DNA from: Streptomyces roseifaciens
Lineage (GTDB): Bacteria; Actinomycetota; Actinomycetes; Streptomycetales; Streptomycetaceae
NCBI RefSeq assembly: GCF_001445655.1
Contig: NZ_LNBE01000004.1
Span: forward strand, 1,054,001-1,118,000
DNA: 64,000 nucleotides
Reading direction: 5' to 3'
This document shows, one piece after another, positions 7,051 to 16,298 of the stretch. The translations under genes and the position numbers were made by a program. Under the pieces are notes generated by a model that was not told where the DNA came from, did no database searches, and worked only from the letters and a program-made list of their open reading frames with translations. Each line of letters opens with the position of its first letter. Within the stretch, counting starts at the first letter, position 1.

Positions 7051-9173
7051 TACGCGGCCTTCCTGGTGTGTGCGGTCCGTACGGTGCGTACGAGCGCGGA
7101 GACGCTGTCCGCGCGCAGCTCGTCCAGTGTCACGACCGGGCCGCGCAGCTCCCGGCCCAGCTCGGCGGCGAGCCCGAGCCGCACCGGCCCCTGCTCGCAG
7201 TCCACGACCACCGACGCCGTGCCCTCGCCGGCCAGCAGCCGGGCGGCGCGCGCCGCCCTCGCCAGCGGCTCCGGGCCGCCGGTGGCCCGGCCGTCGGTGA
7301 CGACGACCAGCAGCGGGCGCCGCGACGGGTCGCGCAGCCGCTCCACCCGCAGCACCTCGTGCGCCTGCAGGAGGCCCGCCGCCAGGGGCGTGCGCCCGCC
7401 GGTCGGCAGCTTCTCCAGCCGTGCCGCGCCCGTGTCCACCGAGGACGTCGGCGGCAGCGCCACGTCCGCGCCGGCGCCCCGGAACGTCACCATGCCGATC
7501 TTGTCCCGGCGCTGGTACGCGTCCAGCAGCAGGGACAGCACCGCGCCCTTGACGGCGCCCATCCGCTTGCGGGCGGCCATGGAGCCGGAGGCGTCCACGA
7601 CGAACAGCACGAGGTTGCCCTCGCGGCCCTCGCGCACCGCCTCCCGCAGGTCGTCGCGGCGGACGACGAGCCCGGCGCCGCTGCGCCCGCGCGCCCGCTG
7701 GTGCGGGGCGGCGGCCTGCACCGTGGCGGCCAGGTGGAGCTTGGACAGGGTGCCGCGGGGGCGGCGGGACCCGGTCGTCCGGCCGTGGGCCGTCCGGGCC
7801 CGCGAACGGCGGCCGTCGGCGCCCTCACCGAGACCGGGGACGTCGAACTTGCGGGTGCGGAAGGGGTCGGCCGCGGCGACGGCCGGGGCCTCGGGGGTCT
7901 CCCCGCGGGCGGGGGCGCCCTCGGGGGCGTCCGGGCCCTCCGGGGAGGCGGGCTCGGGGCCGGTGGACTCCGGCTCCTGGCGCTGCTGCGGGACGTCGGG
8001 GGTGCCGTCGGAGCCCGTGCCGTCCTGCGGGGGCTGCCCGCCGCCGTCGGGACCGCTGCCGTCGGGACCGCCGCCCTCGGGGCCGCCGTCGGGGCCGTCG
8101 TCGTCCGGGCCCTCGGGCTCCGGCTCCGGCTCCGGTTCGGGCTCCGGCTCGTCGTCCTCGAACCGGCCGAGGATCTCGTCGAGCTTGTCCTCGTCCAGGC
8201 CCGGCGCGTCGAAGGGGTTGCGCCGGCGCCGGTGCGGCAGCGACAGCAGCGCCGCCTGCCGTACGTCGGCCGTCGTCACGTCCGTGCGGCCCGCCCACGC
8301 GGCGAGTGCGGTCGCGGTGCGCGCGGTCACGATGTCCGCGCGCATGCCGTCCACCTCGAAGCCCGCGCACACGGCGGCGATGCGGCGCAGCGCGCCGTCG
8401 CCCAGGCGTACGGACGGCAGCAGCGCGCGGGCGGCGGCGATCCGCTCGCGCAGCGTCTCCTCCTCCGCCGCCCACTTCGCGGCGAAGGCGGCCGGGTCCT
8501 CGTCGTACGCCAGTCGGCGCCGGACGACCTCGACGCGCTCGTCGGGCTCGCGCGAGGCCGCGACCTCGACGGTCAGGCCGAAGCGGTCCAGGAGCTGGGG
8601 GCGCAGTTCGCCCTCTTCGGGGTTCATGGTGCCGACGAGGAGGAAGCGGGACGCGTGGCGTACGGAGACGCCTTCGCGCTCGACGTAGGCGGCGCCGGTG
8701 GCGGCCGCGTCGAGGAGGGCGTCGACCAGGTGGTCGCCCAGCAGGTTGACCTCGTCGACGTACAGCACGCCCCGGTGCGCGGCGGCCAGCAGGCCCGGCT
8801 CGAACGCCTTCACGCCCTCGCCCAGCGCGCGTTCGATGTCGAGCGCCCCCACGAGCCGGTCCTCGGAGGCGCCGACGGGCAGTTCGACCATGCGGGCGGC
8901 ACGGGCGGCGTGCGCCGCCCCGTCCTCGTGCGGGCCGTCCGGGCAGCGGGCGTCGGGGGACGCCGGGTCGCACGAGAACCGGCATCCGGCGACGGCGTCG
9001 ATCCACGGCAGCAGCGTGGACAGGGCGCGGACGGTCGTCGTCTTCGCCGTGCCCTTCTCACCCCGTACGAGCACCCCGCCGATGGACGGCGAGATGGCGT
9101 TGAGGAGCAGGCCCAGCCGCATGTCGTCCATGCCGACGACCGCGGTGAACGGGTAGGTGGCCGAGGCCGTCAA
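7050..9173 (-). CDS. Cobaltochelatase subunit, fused BchI/BchD (AAA+ plus VWA)
   Basis: A 707-residue magnesium-chelatase-like protein. The N-terminal AAA+ module has Walker [10 protein letters not shown] at residues 38-46 and Walker [11 protein letters not shown] long acidic, Pro/Gly/Glu-rich linker follows, then a C-terminal von Willebrand A domain with MIDAS DASGSM near residue 525. It would drive cobalt insertion together with a CobN-type large subunit, which is not in this window. The TTG at 9173 is chosen because it overlaps the cobQ stop (TTGA) and follows an AGGGGG ribosome site. A magnesium chelatase role is unlikely in a non-photosynthetic actinomycete. Confidence 0.9.
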   Translation of the reverse strand: MTASATYPFTAVVGMDDMRLGLLLNAISPSIGGVLVRGEKGTAKTTTVRALSTLLPWIDAVAGCRFSCDPASPDARCPDGPHEDGAAHAARAARMVELPVGASEDRLVGALDIERALGEGVKAFEPGLLAAAHRGVLYVDEVNLLGDHLVDALLDAAATGAAYVEREGVSVRHASRFLLVGTMNPEEGELRPQLLDRFGLTVEVAASREPDERVEVVRRRLAYDEDPAAFAAKWAAEEETLRERIAAARALLPSVRLGDGALRRIAAVCAGFEVDGMRADIVTARTATALAAWAGRTDVTTADVRQAALLSLPHRRRRNPFDAPGLDEDKLDEILGRFEDDEPEPEPEPEPEPEGPDDDGPDGGPEGGGPDGSGPDGGGQPPQDGTGSDGTPDVPQQRQEPESTGPEPASPEGPDAPEGAPARGETPEAPAVAAADPFRTRKFDVPGLGEGADGRRSRARTAHGRTTGSRRPRGTLSKLHLAATVQAAAPHQRARGRSGAGLVVRRDDLREAVREGREGNLVLFVVDASGSMAARKRMGAVKGAVLSLLLDAYQRRDKIGMVTFRGAGADVALPPTSSVDTGAARLEKLPTGGRTPLAAGLLQAHEVLRVERLRDPSRRPLLVVVTDGRATGGPEPLARAARAARLLAGEGTASVVVDCEQGPVRLGLAAELGRELRGPVVTLDELRADSVSALVRTVRTAHTRKAA

Positions 9174-10750
9174 CGGGTACCCCCTGTGTTGTCGTTCCGC
9201 GCGAGCGGAGCCGGTGCGCCCGGCGGTATGAACGGGACCCCCGGGGGAACCCCGTCCTCGATCAGCCGCAGCAGCGCGTCCGTGTCCGCGTGTTCCTCGA
9301 TCAGATCGCCCAGCCGGTCCAGCTGTTCCTCCCGCAGCGCCGCGAAGCTCGTGTCCGGTGCCGGGACGAACGCCCGGCCCGCGGCTTCCGCGACGCGCCG
9401 CAGGAACGCCCGCCGGAAGCCGTCGCTCTCCAGCGAACCGTGCCAGTGCGTGCCCCACACGGCGCCCACGCGGCAGCCGTCGAGGAACGGCTCGTCGCCG
9501 CCCTGCACGTCGGCCACGCCGTGGTGGATCTCGTAGCCCTCGACGGGCTCGCCCAGGGCCGTGCCCACCGGCCGTGCCAGGGTCTTCTCCGCGTCGAAGC
9601 GGATGCGCACCGGCAGCAGGCCCAGCCCCTCGACGACGCCCGCCCGGGACTCCACCTCGTCCTCGATCCGCTCGCCCAGTACCTGGAAGCCGCCGCAGAT
9701 GCCCAGGACCGGGCGGCCCTCGGCGGCGCGCCGGGCCAGCGCGTCCGCGAGCCCGCGCTCGCGCAGCCAGGCCAGCGCCCGTACCGTCCCGCGCGTCCCC
9801 GGCACGACCACCAGGTCCGCGTCGGCGAGCTCCTCGGGGCGGTCCACGAAGCGGACGACCACGCCCGGCTCGGCGGCCAGCGCGTCCACGTCCGTGAAGT
9901 TGGACATCAGCGGCACCGCGCACACCGCGACCCGCAGCACGTCCGCCCCGTGCGGCGGGGCCACCACCGACTCCCGTACGGCGCCGCGCAGCGAGACGCG
10001 CAGGCCGTCCTCCTCGTCGATGCCCAGGCCGTGCGCGAACGGCAGGACGCCGAACGTCCGCCGGCCCGTCAGCTCGTACAGCATGTCCAGGCCGGGCTCC
10101 AGCAGCGTCACGTCGCCCCGGAACTTGTTGACGACGTAACCCGCTATCAGCTCCTGGTCCTCGGGCGAGAGCAGGGCCGTCGTGCCGAAGAACGACGCGA
10201 AGACGCCGCCGCGGTCGATGTCGCCGACCACGACCACGGGCAGCCGGGCCGCCCGGGCGATGCCCATGTTGACGATGTCGCTGCGCCGCAGGTTGATCTC
10301 GGCCGGGCTGCCGGCGCCCTCGCAGATCACCGCGTCGTGCGTGCGCCGCAGCTCCTCCAGGCACTCCGTCACCGTGCCGAACAGCTGCTCCTGGCGGCCC
10401 GCGTGATAGCCGCGCGCGCTGAGCTCGCCCACCGGCTTGCCCATCAGCACGACCTGGCTGCTGCGGTCGCCGCCCGGTTTGAGCAGCACGGGGTTCATGA
10501 GGGCGCTCGGCTCCACGCGGGCCGCGGCCGCCTGCATGGCCTGGGCCCGGCCTATCTCCGCGCCCTCGCGCGTGACGAACGAGTTGAGCGACATGTTCTG
10601 CGCCTTGAACGGCGCGACCTTGACGCCCTTGCGGGACAGCCAGCGGCAGATGCCGGCCGTCACCACGCTCTTGCCCGCGTCCGAGGTGGTGCCGGCCACC
10701 AGCAGGCCCCCGCCCAGCGGGCCCGCGGGCCCGCTCCTGTCAGCCGTCAC
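9170..10750 (-). CDS. cobQ: Cobyric acid synthase CobQ
   Basis: A 526-residue glutamine-dependent amidase that converts adenosylcobyrinate a,c-diamide to adenosylcobyric acid by four amidations. The N-terminal synthetase domain has [11 protein letters not shown] near residue 20, then [10 protein letters not shown] and the [12 protein letters not shown] segment. The C-terminal class I amidotransferase domain has the nucleophile in [10 protein letters not shown] near residue 353 and the histidine in GTHWHGSLE. The GTG at 10750 overlaps the cbiB stop (GTGA) and has a strong GGAGGAGGA ribosome site. Length matches the family. Confidence 0.96.
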   Translation of the reverse strand: MTADRSGPAGPLGGGLLVAGTTSDAGKSVVTAGICRWLSRKGVKVAPFKAQNMSLNSFVTREGAEIGRAQAMQAAAARVEPSALMNPVLLKPGGDRSSQVVLMGKPVGELSARGYHAGRQEQLFGTVTECLEELRRTHDAVICEGAGSPAEINLRRSDIVNMGIARAARLPVVVVGDIDRGGVFASFFGTTALLSPEDQELIAGYVVNKFRGDVTLLEPGLDMLYELTGRRTFGVLPFAHGLGIDEEDGLRVSLRGAVRESVVAPPHGADVLRVAVCAVPLMSNFTDVDALAAEPGVVVRFVDRPEELADADLVVVPGTRGTVRALAWLRERGLADALARRAAEGRPVLGICGGFQVLGERIEDEVESRAGVVEGLGLLPVRIRFDAEKTLARPVGTALGEPVEGYEIHHGVADVQGGDEPFLDGCRVGAVWGTHWHGSLESDGFRRAFLRRVAEAAGRAFVPAPDTSFAALREEQLDRLGDLIEEHADTDALLRLIEDGVPPGVPFIPPGAPAPLARNDNTGGTR

Positions 10751-11712
10751 CGGCTCCTCCTCCGTGCGTACCGTGCGAAGTTTCCGACAGAGAGCCTGCC
10801 CACCACGGCCGTTCCCAGGGCCAGCAGGGACACCCGGCGCGAAAGGCGTACCGCGCGTTCGATGTCGTCCGTCGCCACCGGGCGGTTCTCCGCCCCCAGC
10901 ACGGGACGGTGCTCGACGCGGCCCGCGTACGCGAGGGTGCCGCCGAGGCGCACGCCGAGGGCGCCGGCGAACGCGGCCTCCACGGGGCCCGCGTTGGGGC
11001 TGGGGTGACGGGACGCGTCCCGCCGGACCACCCGCCAGGCGCCGCGCGGATCCGGGCCCGCGAGGACGGCGAGGGCCGCGGTGAGGCGGGCGCCGGGCCA
11101 GCCGGCGACGTCGTCGAGACGGGCCGAGGCCCAGCCGAAGCGGCGGTATCGGGGCGACTTGTGGCCCACCATCGCGTCCAGCGTGTTCACCGCCCGGAAG
11201 CCCACCAGCCCCGGCACGCCCCCCAGGGCGCCCCACACCAGCGCGCCGACGACGGCGTCGGAGGTGTTCTCGGCCACGGACTCCACGACGGCGCGCGCGA
11301 TCTGCTGCCCGTCCAGGGCCTGCGGGTCGCGCCCGCACAGGTGCGGCAGGCGCTCGCGGGCGACGTCCTCGTCGCCGGCGGCGAGCGCGCCGCCGATGGC
11401 GCGGGCCTCGCGGCCCAGGGAGGTGCCCCCGAGCACGGCCCAGGTGGCGGCGGCGGTCAGGGCGATGCCGGCGGGGCGGGAAGCGCGTGCGGCGCGCGCC
11501 AGCAGCGCGGCACCGGCGGCGGCGCCGCCCGCGCACAGCAGGGCGTGCACGGCGCCGTGGCCGCGGTGGTCGCGCCACAGGCGTTGCTCGACGGTCTGGG
11601 CGGCGCGGCCGAACGCGGCCACGGGGTGGCCGCGGCGGGGGTCGCCCAGGACGCGGTCACCGAGGAAGCCGAGGGCGGCGCCGCACGCGAAACCGATCGG
11701 ATCGGCACGCAT
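10747..11712 (-). CDS. cbiB: Adenosylcobinamide-phosphate synthase CbiB/CobD
   Basis: A 321-residue integral membrane protein that joins cobyric acid to aminopropanol (or its phosphate) to make adenosylcobinamide (phosphate). Family signatures present are the [14 protein letters not shown] opening near residues 23-36, [30 protein letters not shown] and the [23 protein letters not shown] segment. It is the first gene after the cobalamin riboswitch and overlaps cobQ by four bases. CobC at 2447 would supply its aminopropanol phosphate partner. Confidence 0.95.
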   Translation of the reverse strand: MRADPIGFACGAALGFLGDRVLGDPRRGHPVAAFGRAAQTVEQRLWRDHRGHGAVHALLCAGGAAAGAALLARAARASRPAGIALTAAATWAVLGGTSLGREARAIGGALAAGDEDVARERLPHLCGRDPQALDGQQIARAVVESVAENTSDAVVGALVWGALGGVPGLVGFRAVNTLDAMVGHKSPRYRRFGWASARLDDVAGWPGARLTAALAVLAGPDPRGAWRVVRRDASRHPSPNAGPVEAAFAGALGVRLGGTLAYAGRVEHRPVLGAENRPVATDDIERAVRLSRRVSLLALGTAVVGRLSVGNFARYARRRSR

Positions 11713-11829
11713 CGGCTCAGACCGCCGTCACGCCTCGGCGGGGGGAGGGAAGTGTGCGGGGCGTTCGGTGGCGGGCGCCGGGCATGACGATGTGTCCTCA
11801 CTCAGGGTCCGCGCCCTGGCTCGACGTGA

Positions 11830-11995
11830 CCGGCGACCAGAGTCTCCTGGCTCCCGGATCCGCGCCGCCCCGGCCTTCCGGCTCGCCGCCGTGGCATCGC
11901 GTGGGGGAGACGCTCCCCGGTGACAGTGGCGGGACCGCGCCGGATTCACACCGGCTTCCTCTGCTGTCGCCGTTTGGCTCCGGAAGTCCACCATG
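11830..11995 (-). ncRNA. Cobalamin (B12) riboswitch leading the cbiB operon
   Basis: Read on the minus strand, the conserved core lies at 11959-11920: GGAAGCCGGTGTGAATCCGG followed by the CGGTCCCGCCACTGT element. The B12 box AGCCAGGAGACTCTGG is at 11852-11835. Order, spacing and sequence match the cobalamin riboswitch consensus. About 120 nt separate it from the cbiB start, room for a sequestering or terminating platform. It should lower expression of the whole overlapping operon down to cobB when adenosylcobalamin is plentiful. Confidence 0.95.
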
Positions 11996-12069
11996 CGCCG
12001 CGGGCGCCGTCAACTCACCTCTGACCTGGCCCGACCCGACGTTCCCGGCTGCGCCGAGCAGACCGGGAG

Positions 12070-12240
12070 CAGAGCACCGCCGGGCTCCGCCGTGCTGGTT
12101 GCCCGCCGTTGCGGCGGATGTTGCGTGCGGCGGGCGCGAGGGCGAGGGCGGCCCCGGCCTTTGCCGCCCGGGCCGAGGCGGAATCTTGTGCCGCCGCCGC
12201 GGCGCGCAACCGTGACGCGCCTTCCCGGCGGTGCCGTGCC
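12070..12240 (-). repeat. Dispersed ~165-bp repeat, copy A (inverted)
   Basis: The reverse complement of this gap matches 14764-14925 over its whole length with scattered substitutions. Shared landmarks in order are GGCACCGCCGGGA, CGCGGTTGCGCGCC or close variant, a GCGGCGG run, AGATTCCG, CTCGGCCCG, GGCCGCCCT, and finally CGGCGGAGCCCGGCGGTGC. There is no coding signal. It fills most of the space between the riboswitch and the terminator of the pit operon. Confidence 0.7.
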
Positions 12241-12288
12241 GCCTGCGACACCCGAAGGTGCCTGCAACCCCCGGAGGGGAAACGCAGC

Positions 12289-12316
12289 GGCCGGGACCCC
12301 CATGGGGGTCCCGGCC
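12289..12316. terminator. Perfect palindrome, terminator of the pit operon
   Basis: A 28-nt perfect palindrome, stem GGCCGGGACCCCCA paired with its complement, lies 20 bases past the stop of the minus-strand gene at 12337. There is no T-run, as is usual in Streptomyces. Confidence 0.7.
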
Positions 12317-12336
12317 GTCGAAGCGGGTCGTGGCGG

Positions 12337-12567
12337 TTACACCACGATCAGGTAGATGCCGTAACCCACGGCCGCCGCGCACAGTGCGAAGCACGCGTAC
12401 GCACCGGAGCGCCGCGCGAGCGCACCCGCACCCGCCGCCGAGCCCGCCGAGCTCCCCGCACGGGGAGACGTGCCGACGATGCCGAGGGTGAAGATGCCCA
12501 CCAGGCCGACCGTCACCACGAGGCTGACGCCGAAGACCTGGCCGAGGGCTGCCCAGTCGATCTGCAT
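12337..12567 (-). CDS. Small two-helix membrane protein downstream of pit
   Basis: A 76-residue protein. Helix one is VFGVSLVVTVGLVGIFTLGI, a short Gly/Ser/Ala-rich loop follows, and helix two is ACFALCAAAVGYGIYLIVV. It has no recognisable domain. It lies 19 bases after the pit stop and before a strong terminator, so it is cotranscribed with the phosphate transporter and presumably shares its PHO-box control. A role as accessory or stabilising subunit is a guess. Confidence 0.72.
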   Translation of the reverse strand: MQIDWAALGQVFGVSLVVTVGLVGIFTLGIVGTSPRAGSSAGSAAGAGALARRSGAYACFALCAAAVGYGIYLIVV

Positions 12568-12586
12568 GCTGTTTCTTCCTTAAGCC

Positions 12587-13831
12587 TTAGCTCGCCGTGG
12601 CGGCGGCAGGAGCCCGCCCGGCCTCGGGGGAGGGGGAGACCGCGGCGGCCAGGGGGCCGGCCGGCGGCGGGGCGACGGCCTGCAGGGCCGCGGTGACGAC
12701 ACCGGCCGGCTCGGCGTCGGTGCCGGCCTCGCTCGAGTCGAGGTCCTCGTGGGTGACCGGCTTGCGGCGCGAGGCCAGCCAGATCGCGCCGGAGACGGCC
12801 AGGCCGAGGACGGCGACGGCCGCGACGCCCCAGTCGCCCTGGTCGGCGAGGAGGGCGGCGCCACCGGCGACCAGGCCCGCGGCGGGCAGGGTCAGGCCCC
12901 AGGCCATGATCATGCGGCTTGCGGTCGACCAGCGGACGACGCCGCCCTTGCGGCCGAGGCCGGCGCCCATGATCGAGCCGGAGCAGACCTGGGTGGTGGA
13001 GAGGGCGAAGCCGATGTGCGAGGAGGCGAGGATCACGGTCGCGGCGCCGGTCTGCGCGGCGAAGCCCTGCGCGGGCTTGATGTCGGTGAGGCCCTTGCCG
13101 AGGGTCTGGATGATGCGCCAGCCGCCCAGGTACGTGCCGAGCGCGATGGCCAGGCCCGCGGAGACGATGACCCACATGGGCGGGTCGGCGTGCGGGGCGA
13201 CGACGCCGCCGGCGACGAGGGCGAGGGTGATCACGCCCATGGTCTTCTGGGCGTCGTTGGTGCCGTGGGCGAGGGAGACCAGGGCGGCCGAGGCGATCTG
13301 GCCGGCGCGGTAGCCCTTGGCGGTCTCGCGCTCGTCGCGGCCCTTGGTGAGCCGGTAGGTGAGGCGGGTCGCGCACCAGGCGGCGATGCCGGCCACGAGC
13401 GGCGCGGCGACGGCCGGGATCAGCACCTTCATGACGACCTTGTCGGTGTTGACCGCGTCGAAGCCGACGGCGACGACCGTCGCACCGATCAGACCGCCGA
13501 AGAGGGCGTGCGAGGAGCTGGAGGGGAGCCCGGCGAGCCAGGTCAGCAGGTTCCAGACGATGGCGCCGACCAGACCGGCGAAGATCACTTCGGGTCTGAT
13601 GCCGGCGGTCTCATCGATGATTCCCCCGGAGATGGTCTTGGCCACCTCGACGGACAGGAACGCCCCGACGAGGTTCAGGACCGCCGACATCGCCACCGCG
13701 GTCTTGGGCTTGAGAGCCCCGGTGGAGATGGTGGTGGCCATGGCGTTGGCCGTGTCGTGGAAGCCGTTCGTAAAGTCGAACACCAAGGCCGTGACGATCA
13801 CGATCCCGATGAGAAGCGTGATGTGTTCCAT
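12587..13831 (-). CDS. pit: Inorganic phosphate transporter, Pit family
   Basis: A 414-residue PiT-family symporter that imports metal-phosphate complexes with protons. The signature FTNGFHDTANAMAT occurs near residues 20-33, and the second conserved half around residues 200-230 contains GTNDAQKTMGVI. About ten to eleven helices are predicted, with a Pro/Ala-rich cytoplasmic C-terminus. The start is the ATG at 13831. A perfect two-unit PHO box lies about 55-70 bp upstream, indicating induction by PhoR-PhoP under phosphate limitation. Confidence 0.94.
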   Translation of the reverse strand: MEHITLLIGIVIVTALVFDFTNGFHDTANAMATTISTGALKPKTAVAMSAVLNLVGAFLSVEVAKTISGGIIDETAGIRPEVIFAGLVGAIVWNLLTWLAGLPSSSSHALFGGLIGATVVAVGFDAVNTDKVVMKVLIPAVAAPLVAGIAAWCATRLTYRLTKGRDERETAKGYRAGQIASAALVSLAHGTNDAQKTMGVITLALVAGGVVAPHADPPMWVIVSAGLAIALGTYLGGWRIIQTLGKGLTDIKPAQGFAAQTGAATVILASSHIGFALSTTQVCSGSIMGAGLGRKGGVVRWSTASRMIMAWGLTLPAAGLVAGGAALLADQGDWGVAAVAVLGLAVSGAIWLASRRKPVTHEDLDSSEAGTDAEPAGVVTAALQAVAPPPAGPLAAAVSPSPEAGRAPAAATAS

Positions 13832-13884
13832 TCACCCAGGCAATCAGCTCGATGGTCAGTACAGCGTGGACCGTAAAGACCCTG

Positions 13885-13902
13885 GGTGAACGGAAGGTGA
13901 AC
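13885..13902 (-). promoter_or_regulatory. PHO box (PhoP operator) upstream of pit
   Basis: On the minus strand two exact GTTCACC heptamers occur 11 bp apart (GTTCACCTTCCGTTCACC), the direct-repeat unit structure of the Streptomyces PHO box. It lies in the divergent pit / aldolase intergenic region, 54-71 bp from the pit start, so it could also affect the aldolase gene. Confidence 0.88.
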
Positions 13903-13969
13903 TGGGCCGGACCGATCAGTGACGCGAACCGGAGGTGGGGCACGAATGGCAGGACGGACGGAGGGACGG

Positions 13970-14620
13970 ATGAGAGAGAGCGAACAGATCCGCCGGGCAT
14001 GGGACGGCGTCGTCGCCACGGCCCGGCGCACCACGGCCGACGGCCTCGTGGTGGGCACCTCGGGCAACGTCTCCGCACGGGTCGGGGACGCCGTCGTCGT
14101 CACCCCGAGCGGCATCCCGTACGACCGGCTGACCCCGCGCGACCTGGTCGCCGTCGACCTGGAGGGCCGCCCGCTCCTGGGCGACCTGGCCCCCACCAGC
14201 GAGCTCCCCCTGCACCTCGCCGTCTACCGCGCCACCGGCGCCGCGGCCATCGTGCACACCCACGCCGTGCACGCCACGGCCGTCTCCACCCTCGTCGACG
14301 AGCTCCCGCTGATCCACTACATGGCCGGCGCCCTCGGGGGGCCGGTCCGCGTCGCCCCCTACGCCCTCTACGGCAGCGACGAGCTGGCCGCGCACGCCCT
14401 GGAGGCCCTCACCGGCCGCACCGGCTGCCTCCTGCGCAATCACGGAACCCTCACCTACGGCGCGAGCCTCGACCAGGCGTACGACCGCACCGCCCAGCTG
14501 GAGTGGATGTGCCGGGTCTGGCTCACCGCCTCGTCACTCCCCGGCCGCACCCCCACGCTCCTCACTCCCGCCCAGGCCGAACGAGCCGAGGAAAAACTCC
14601 GCGGCTACGGGAGGCCGTAG
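13970..14620 (+). CDS. Class II aldolase/adducin family protein
   Basis: About 216 residues with the fuculose-phosphate aldolase fold. Visible family features are the TSGNVSAR phosphate-binding segment, TSELPLH with the catalytic Glu, the zinc ligands in VHTHAVHA and the later His in LRNHGTLTYG. The likely reaction is retro-aldol cleavage of a sugar phosphate, or a related decarboxylation or dehydratase step such as MtnB; the substrate is unknown. ATG 13970 follows GGAGGGACGG; ATG 13946 with AGGTGGGG and GTG 13919 are alternatives. It diverges from pit. Confidence 0.88.
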   Translation: MRESEQIRRAWDGVVATARRTTADGLVVGTSGNVSARVGDAVVVTPSGIPYDRLTPRDLVAVDLEGRPLLGDLAPTSELPLHLAVYRATGAAAIVHTHAVHATAVSTLVDELPLIHYMAGALGGPVRVAPYALYGSDELAAHALEALTGRTGCLLRNHGTLTYGASLDQAYDRTAQLEWMCRVWLTASSLPGRTPTLLTPAQAERAEEKLRGYGRP

Positions 14621-14704
14621 GCGGCCCTGGCCGCCCGGGGCCGGGGCCCGAGGTTCCGGAGGCCGGGCCCCGGTCGCCGGGGCCGTGACCTCGGCCACAC
14701 CCTC

Positions 14705-14995
14705 CGCCGCAGCGGCGAGTAACCACCGCGGCGGAGCCCGGCGGTGCCGAGCCGACGGCGAGTCCGGCACCGCCGGGATGGCACGTCGCGGTTGCGCGCC
14801 GTGGCGGCGGGAGATTCCGGCTCGGCCCGAGCGGCGAATGCCATGGCCGCCCTCCAGCTGCCACGCAGCAAACCCCCGCCGCGACGGCGAGCAGCCACCG
14901 CGGCGGAGTCCGGCGGTGCCGAGCCGGCGGCGAGTCCGGCACCGCCGGGATGGCACGTCGCGGTTGCACGCCGCGGCGGCGGCAGGAGATTCCGG
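14705..14995 (+). repeat. Dispersed ~165-bp repeat, tandem copies B and C
   Basis: Two direct copies about 173 bp apart, 14706-14819 and 14878-14994. Each holds a CACCGCGGCGGAG start, a CGGCGGTGCCG / CGGCACCGCCG inverted repeat, ATGGCACGTCGCGGTTG and GGAGATTCCG. The sequence between copies (about 14820-14877) also matches copy A at 12070-12240 in reverse. The 439-bp gap between the aldolase and hydrolase genes otherwise contains no gene I can support. Confidence 0.85.
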
Positions 14996-15059
14996 GCCCG
15001 CCGCCGGCAGGCAACCCGCCCACTGGCCGGTGTCGGCCCGGCCGCCCACACTGGGGAGC

Positions 15060-16187
15060 ATGGGCATACGGACCACGGCGGCCGTGGCCGCCGTCACGGC
15101 TTTCGGTGCCGGTGCGGCCGCCCTGGCGGCCGGACGGTACGCCTCCGACGCCGCCCTCCGGGCTTCCCCCGGCGGGCCGCCGCCCGATCAGCCGCGGCTC
15201 GCCGTCCACGCCGTCGACGGCGACTTCATCACCCTCACCCGCCACCAGGCCTCGCTGCGCCCGGGCGTCTACGGGCTTACCGGAAGCGGCCTGCACGCAG
15301 TCGTCGGCTCCGTCGTCCAGGACGCGCCGCACGCCGCCGACGCCGTGGTGCGCCGCCTGGAGCGCGTCACGCGCGGCGTGCCCGAGCCGGGTGACCGGGT
15401 GTGGATGACCCCGCAGCTGCACGCCGGGAACCCCCGCGACGCCCTCGGCCTCGACCACGCCGACGTCGTGGTCCCCGGCGAGCTCGGACCGCTGCCCGCC
15501 TGGTTCCTGCCCGCCGCCCGCGACACCTGGGTGATCACCGTGCACGGCCTGGGCGCCACCCGCGAGCACCCGATGGTCGTCATGCCGCTCCTGCACCGCC
15601 TCCGGTTGCCGGTCCTCGACCTGGCCTACCGGGGCGATTCCGGAGCCCCCCGGCCACCGGACGGAATCAGCCGTTTCGGGCTGGCCGAATGGCATGATCT
15701 CGCCGCTGCCGTCCGCTATGCCCTGGCCCAGGGTGCCCGCCGTATCGTCCTCCACGGCTGGTCCACGGGCGCCACCATGGCGCTGCTCGCGGCCACCGAC
15801 CCCGCCCTGCGCCCGCACATCAGTGGCCTGGTCATGGATTCGCCCGTGCTCGACTGGCCGGCCGCCCTGCACTCCCTGGCCGCGGCCCGCGGCGTGCCCG
15901 CCCCGCTGCTCCCGCTCGCCCTGCACGCCGCCCGCGGCCGGACCGGAATGGCCCCGGACGGGCTCGCCCGGGTCCGGGACCCGGCCCGGCTGACCCTGCC
16001 CGTCCTCCTCGCCCACGGCCCCGACGACACCGTCGCGCCGTGGCACACGTCACGCGAACTCGCGGCCGCCCGCCCCGATCTGATCGTCCTGCACACCGTC
16101 GGCCGGGCCCCGCACGCCGCGATGTGGAATGCCGCCCCGGGGCGTTACGAGGAGGCTCTGCGGAGGTTCCTCATCCCCTTGATGTGA
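15060..16187 (+). CDS. Alpha/beta hydrolase with N-terminal membrane anchor
   Basis: About 375 residues. An N-terminal hydrophobic segment (TTAAVAAVTAFGAGAAALAAG) acts as a signal anchor. The hydrolase core has VHGLGATREHP before the first strand-helix, the nucleophile elbow HGWSTGAT near residue 234, an acid in HGPDDTVAP near 322 and the histidine in GRAPHAAMWN near 351. The oxyanion loop and elbow place it among serine hydrolases of unknown substrate (esterase, lipase or peptidase). ATG 15060 is preceded by GGGGAG, though closely spaced. Confidence 0.82.
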   Translation: MGIRTTAAVAAVTAFGAGAAALAAGRYASDAALRASPGGPPPDQPRLAVHAVDGDFITLTRHQASLRPGVYGLTGSGLHAVVGSVVQDAPHAADAVVRRLERVTRGVPEPGDRVWMTPQLHAGNPRDALGLDHADVVVPGELGPLPAWFLPAARDTWVITVHGLGATREHPMVVMPLLHRLRLPVLDLAYRGDSGAPRPPDGISRFGLAEWHDLAAAVRYALAQGARRIVLHGWSTGATMALLAATDPALRPHISGLVMDSPVLDWPAALHSLAAARGVPAPLLPLALHAARGRTGMAPDGLARVRDPARLTLPVLLAHGPDDTVAPWHTSRELAAARPDLIVLHTVGRAPHAAMWNAAPGRYEEALRRFLIPLM

Positions 16188-16298
16188 CGCCCTCACAGCC
16201 TCCAAGCAGCCCTGATCCAGCGGCAGGAAGTGAATGGTGGAGGGCTGGACAATTGATTCCGATTGGGTTTTCGGAGCGGCAGCGGCAAGACTGCTCCT

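Noticed and set aside
7068..9536. Long plus-strand frame antisense to the chelatase gene
   Set aside because: Shadow of the chelatase coding region; no conserved motif and no ribosome site.
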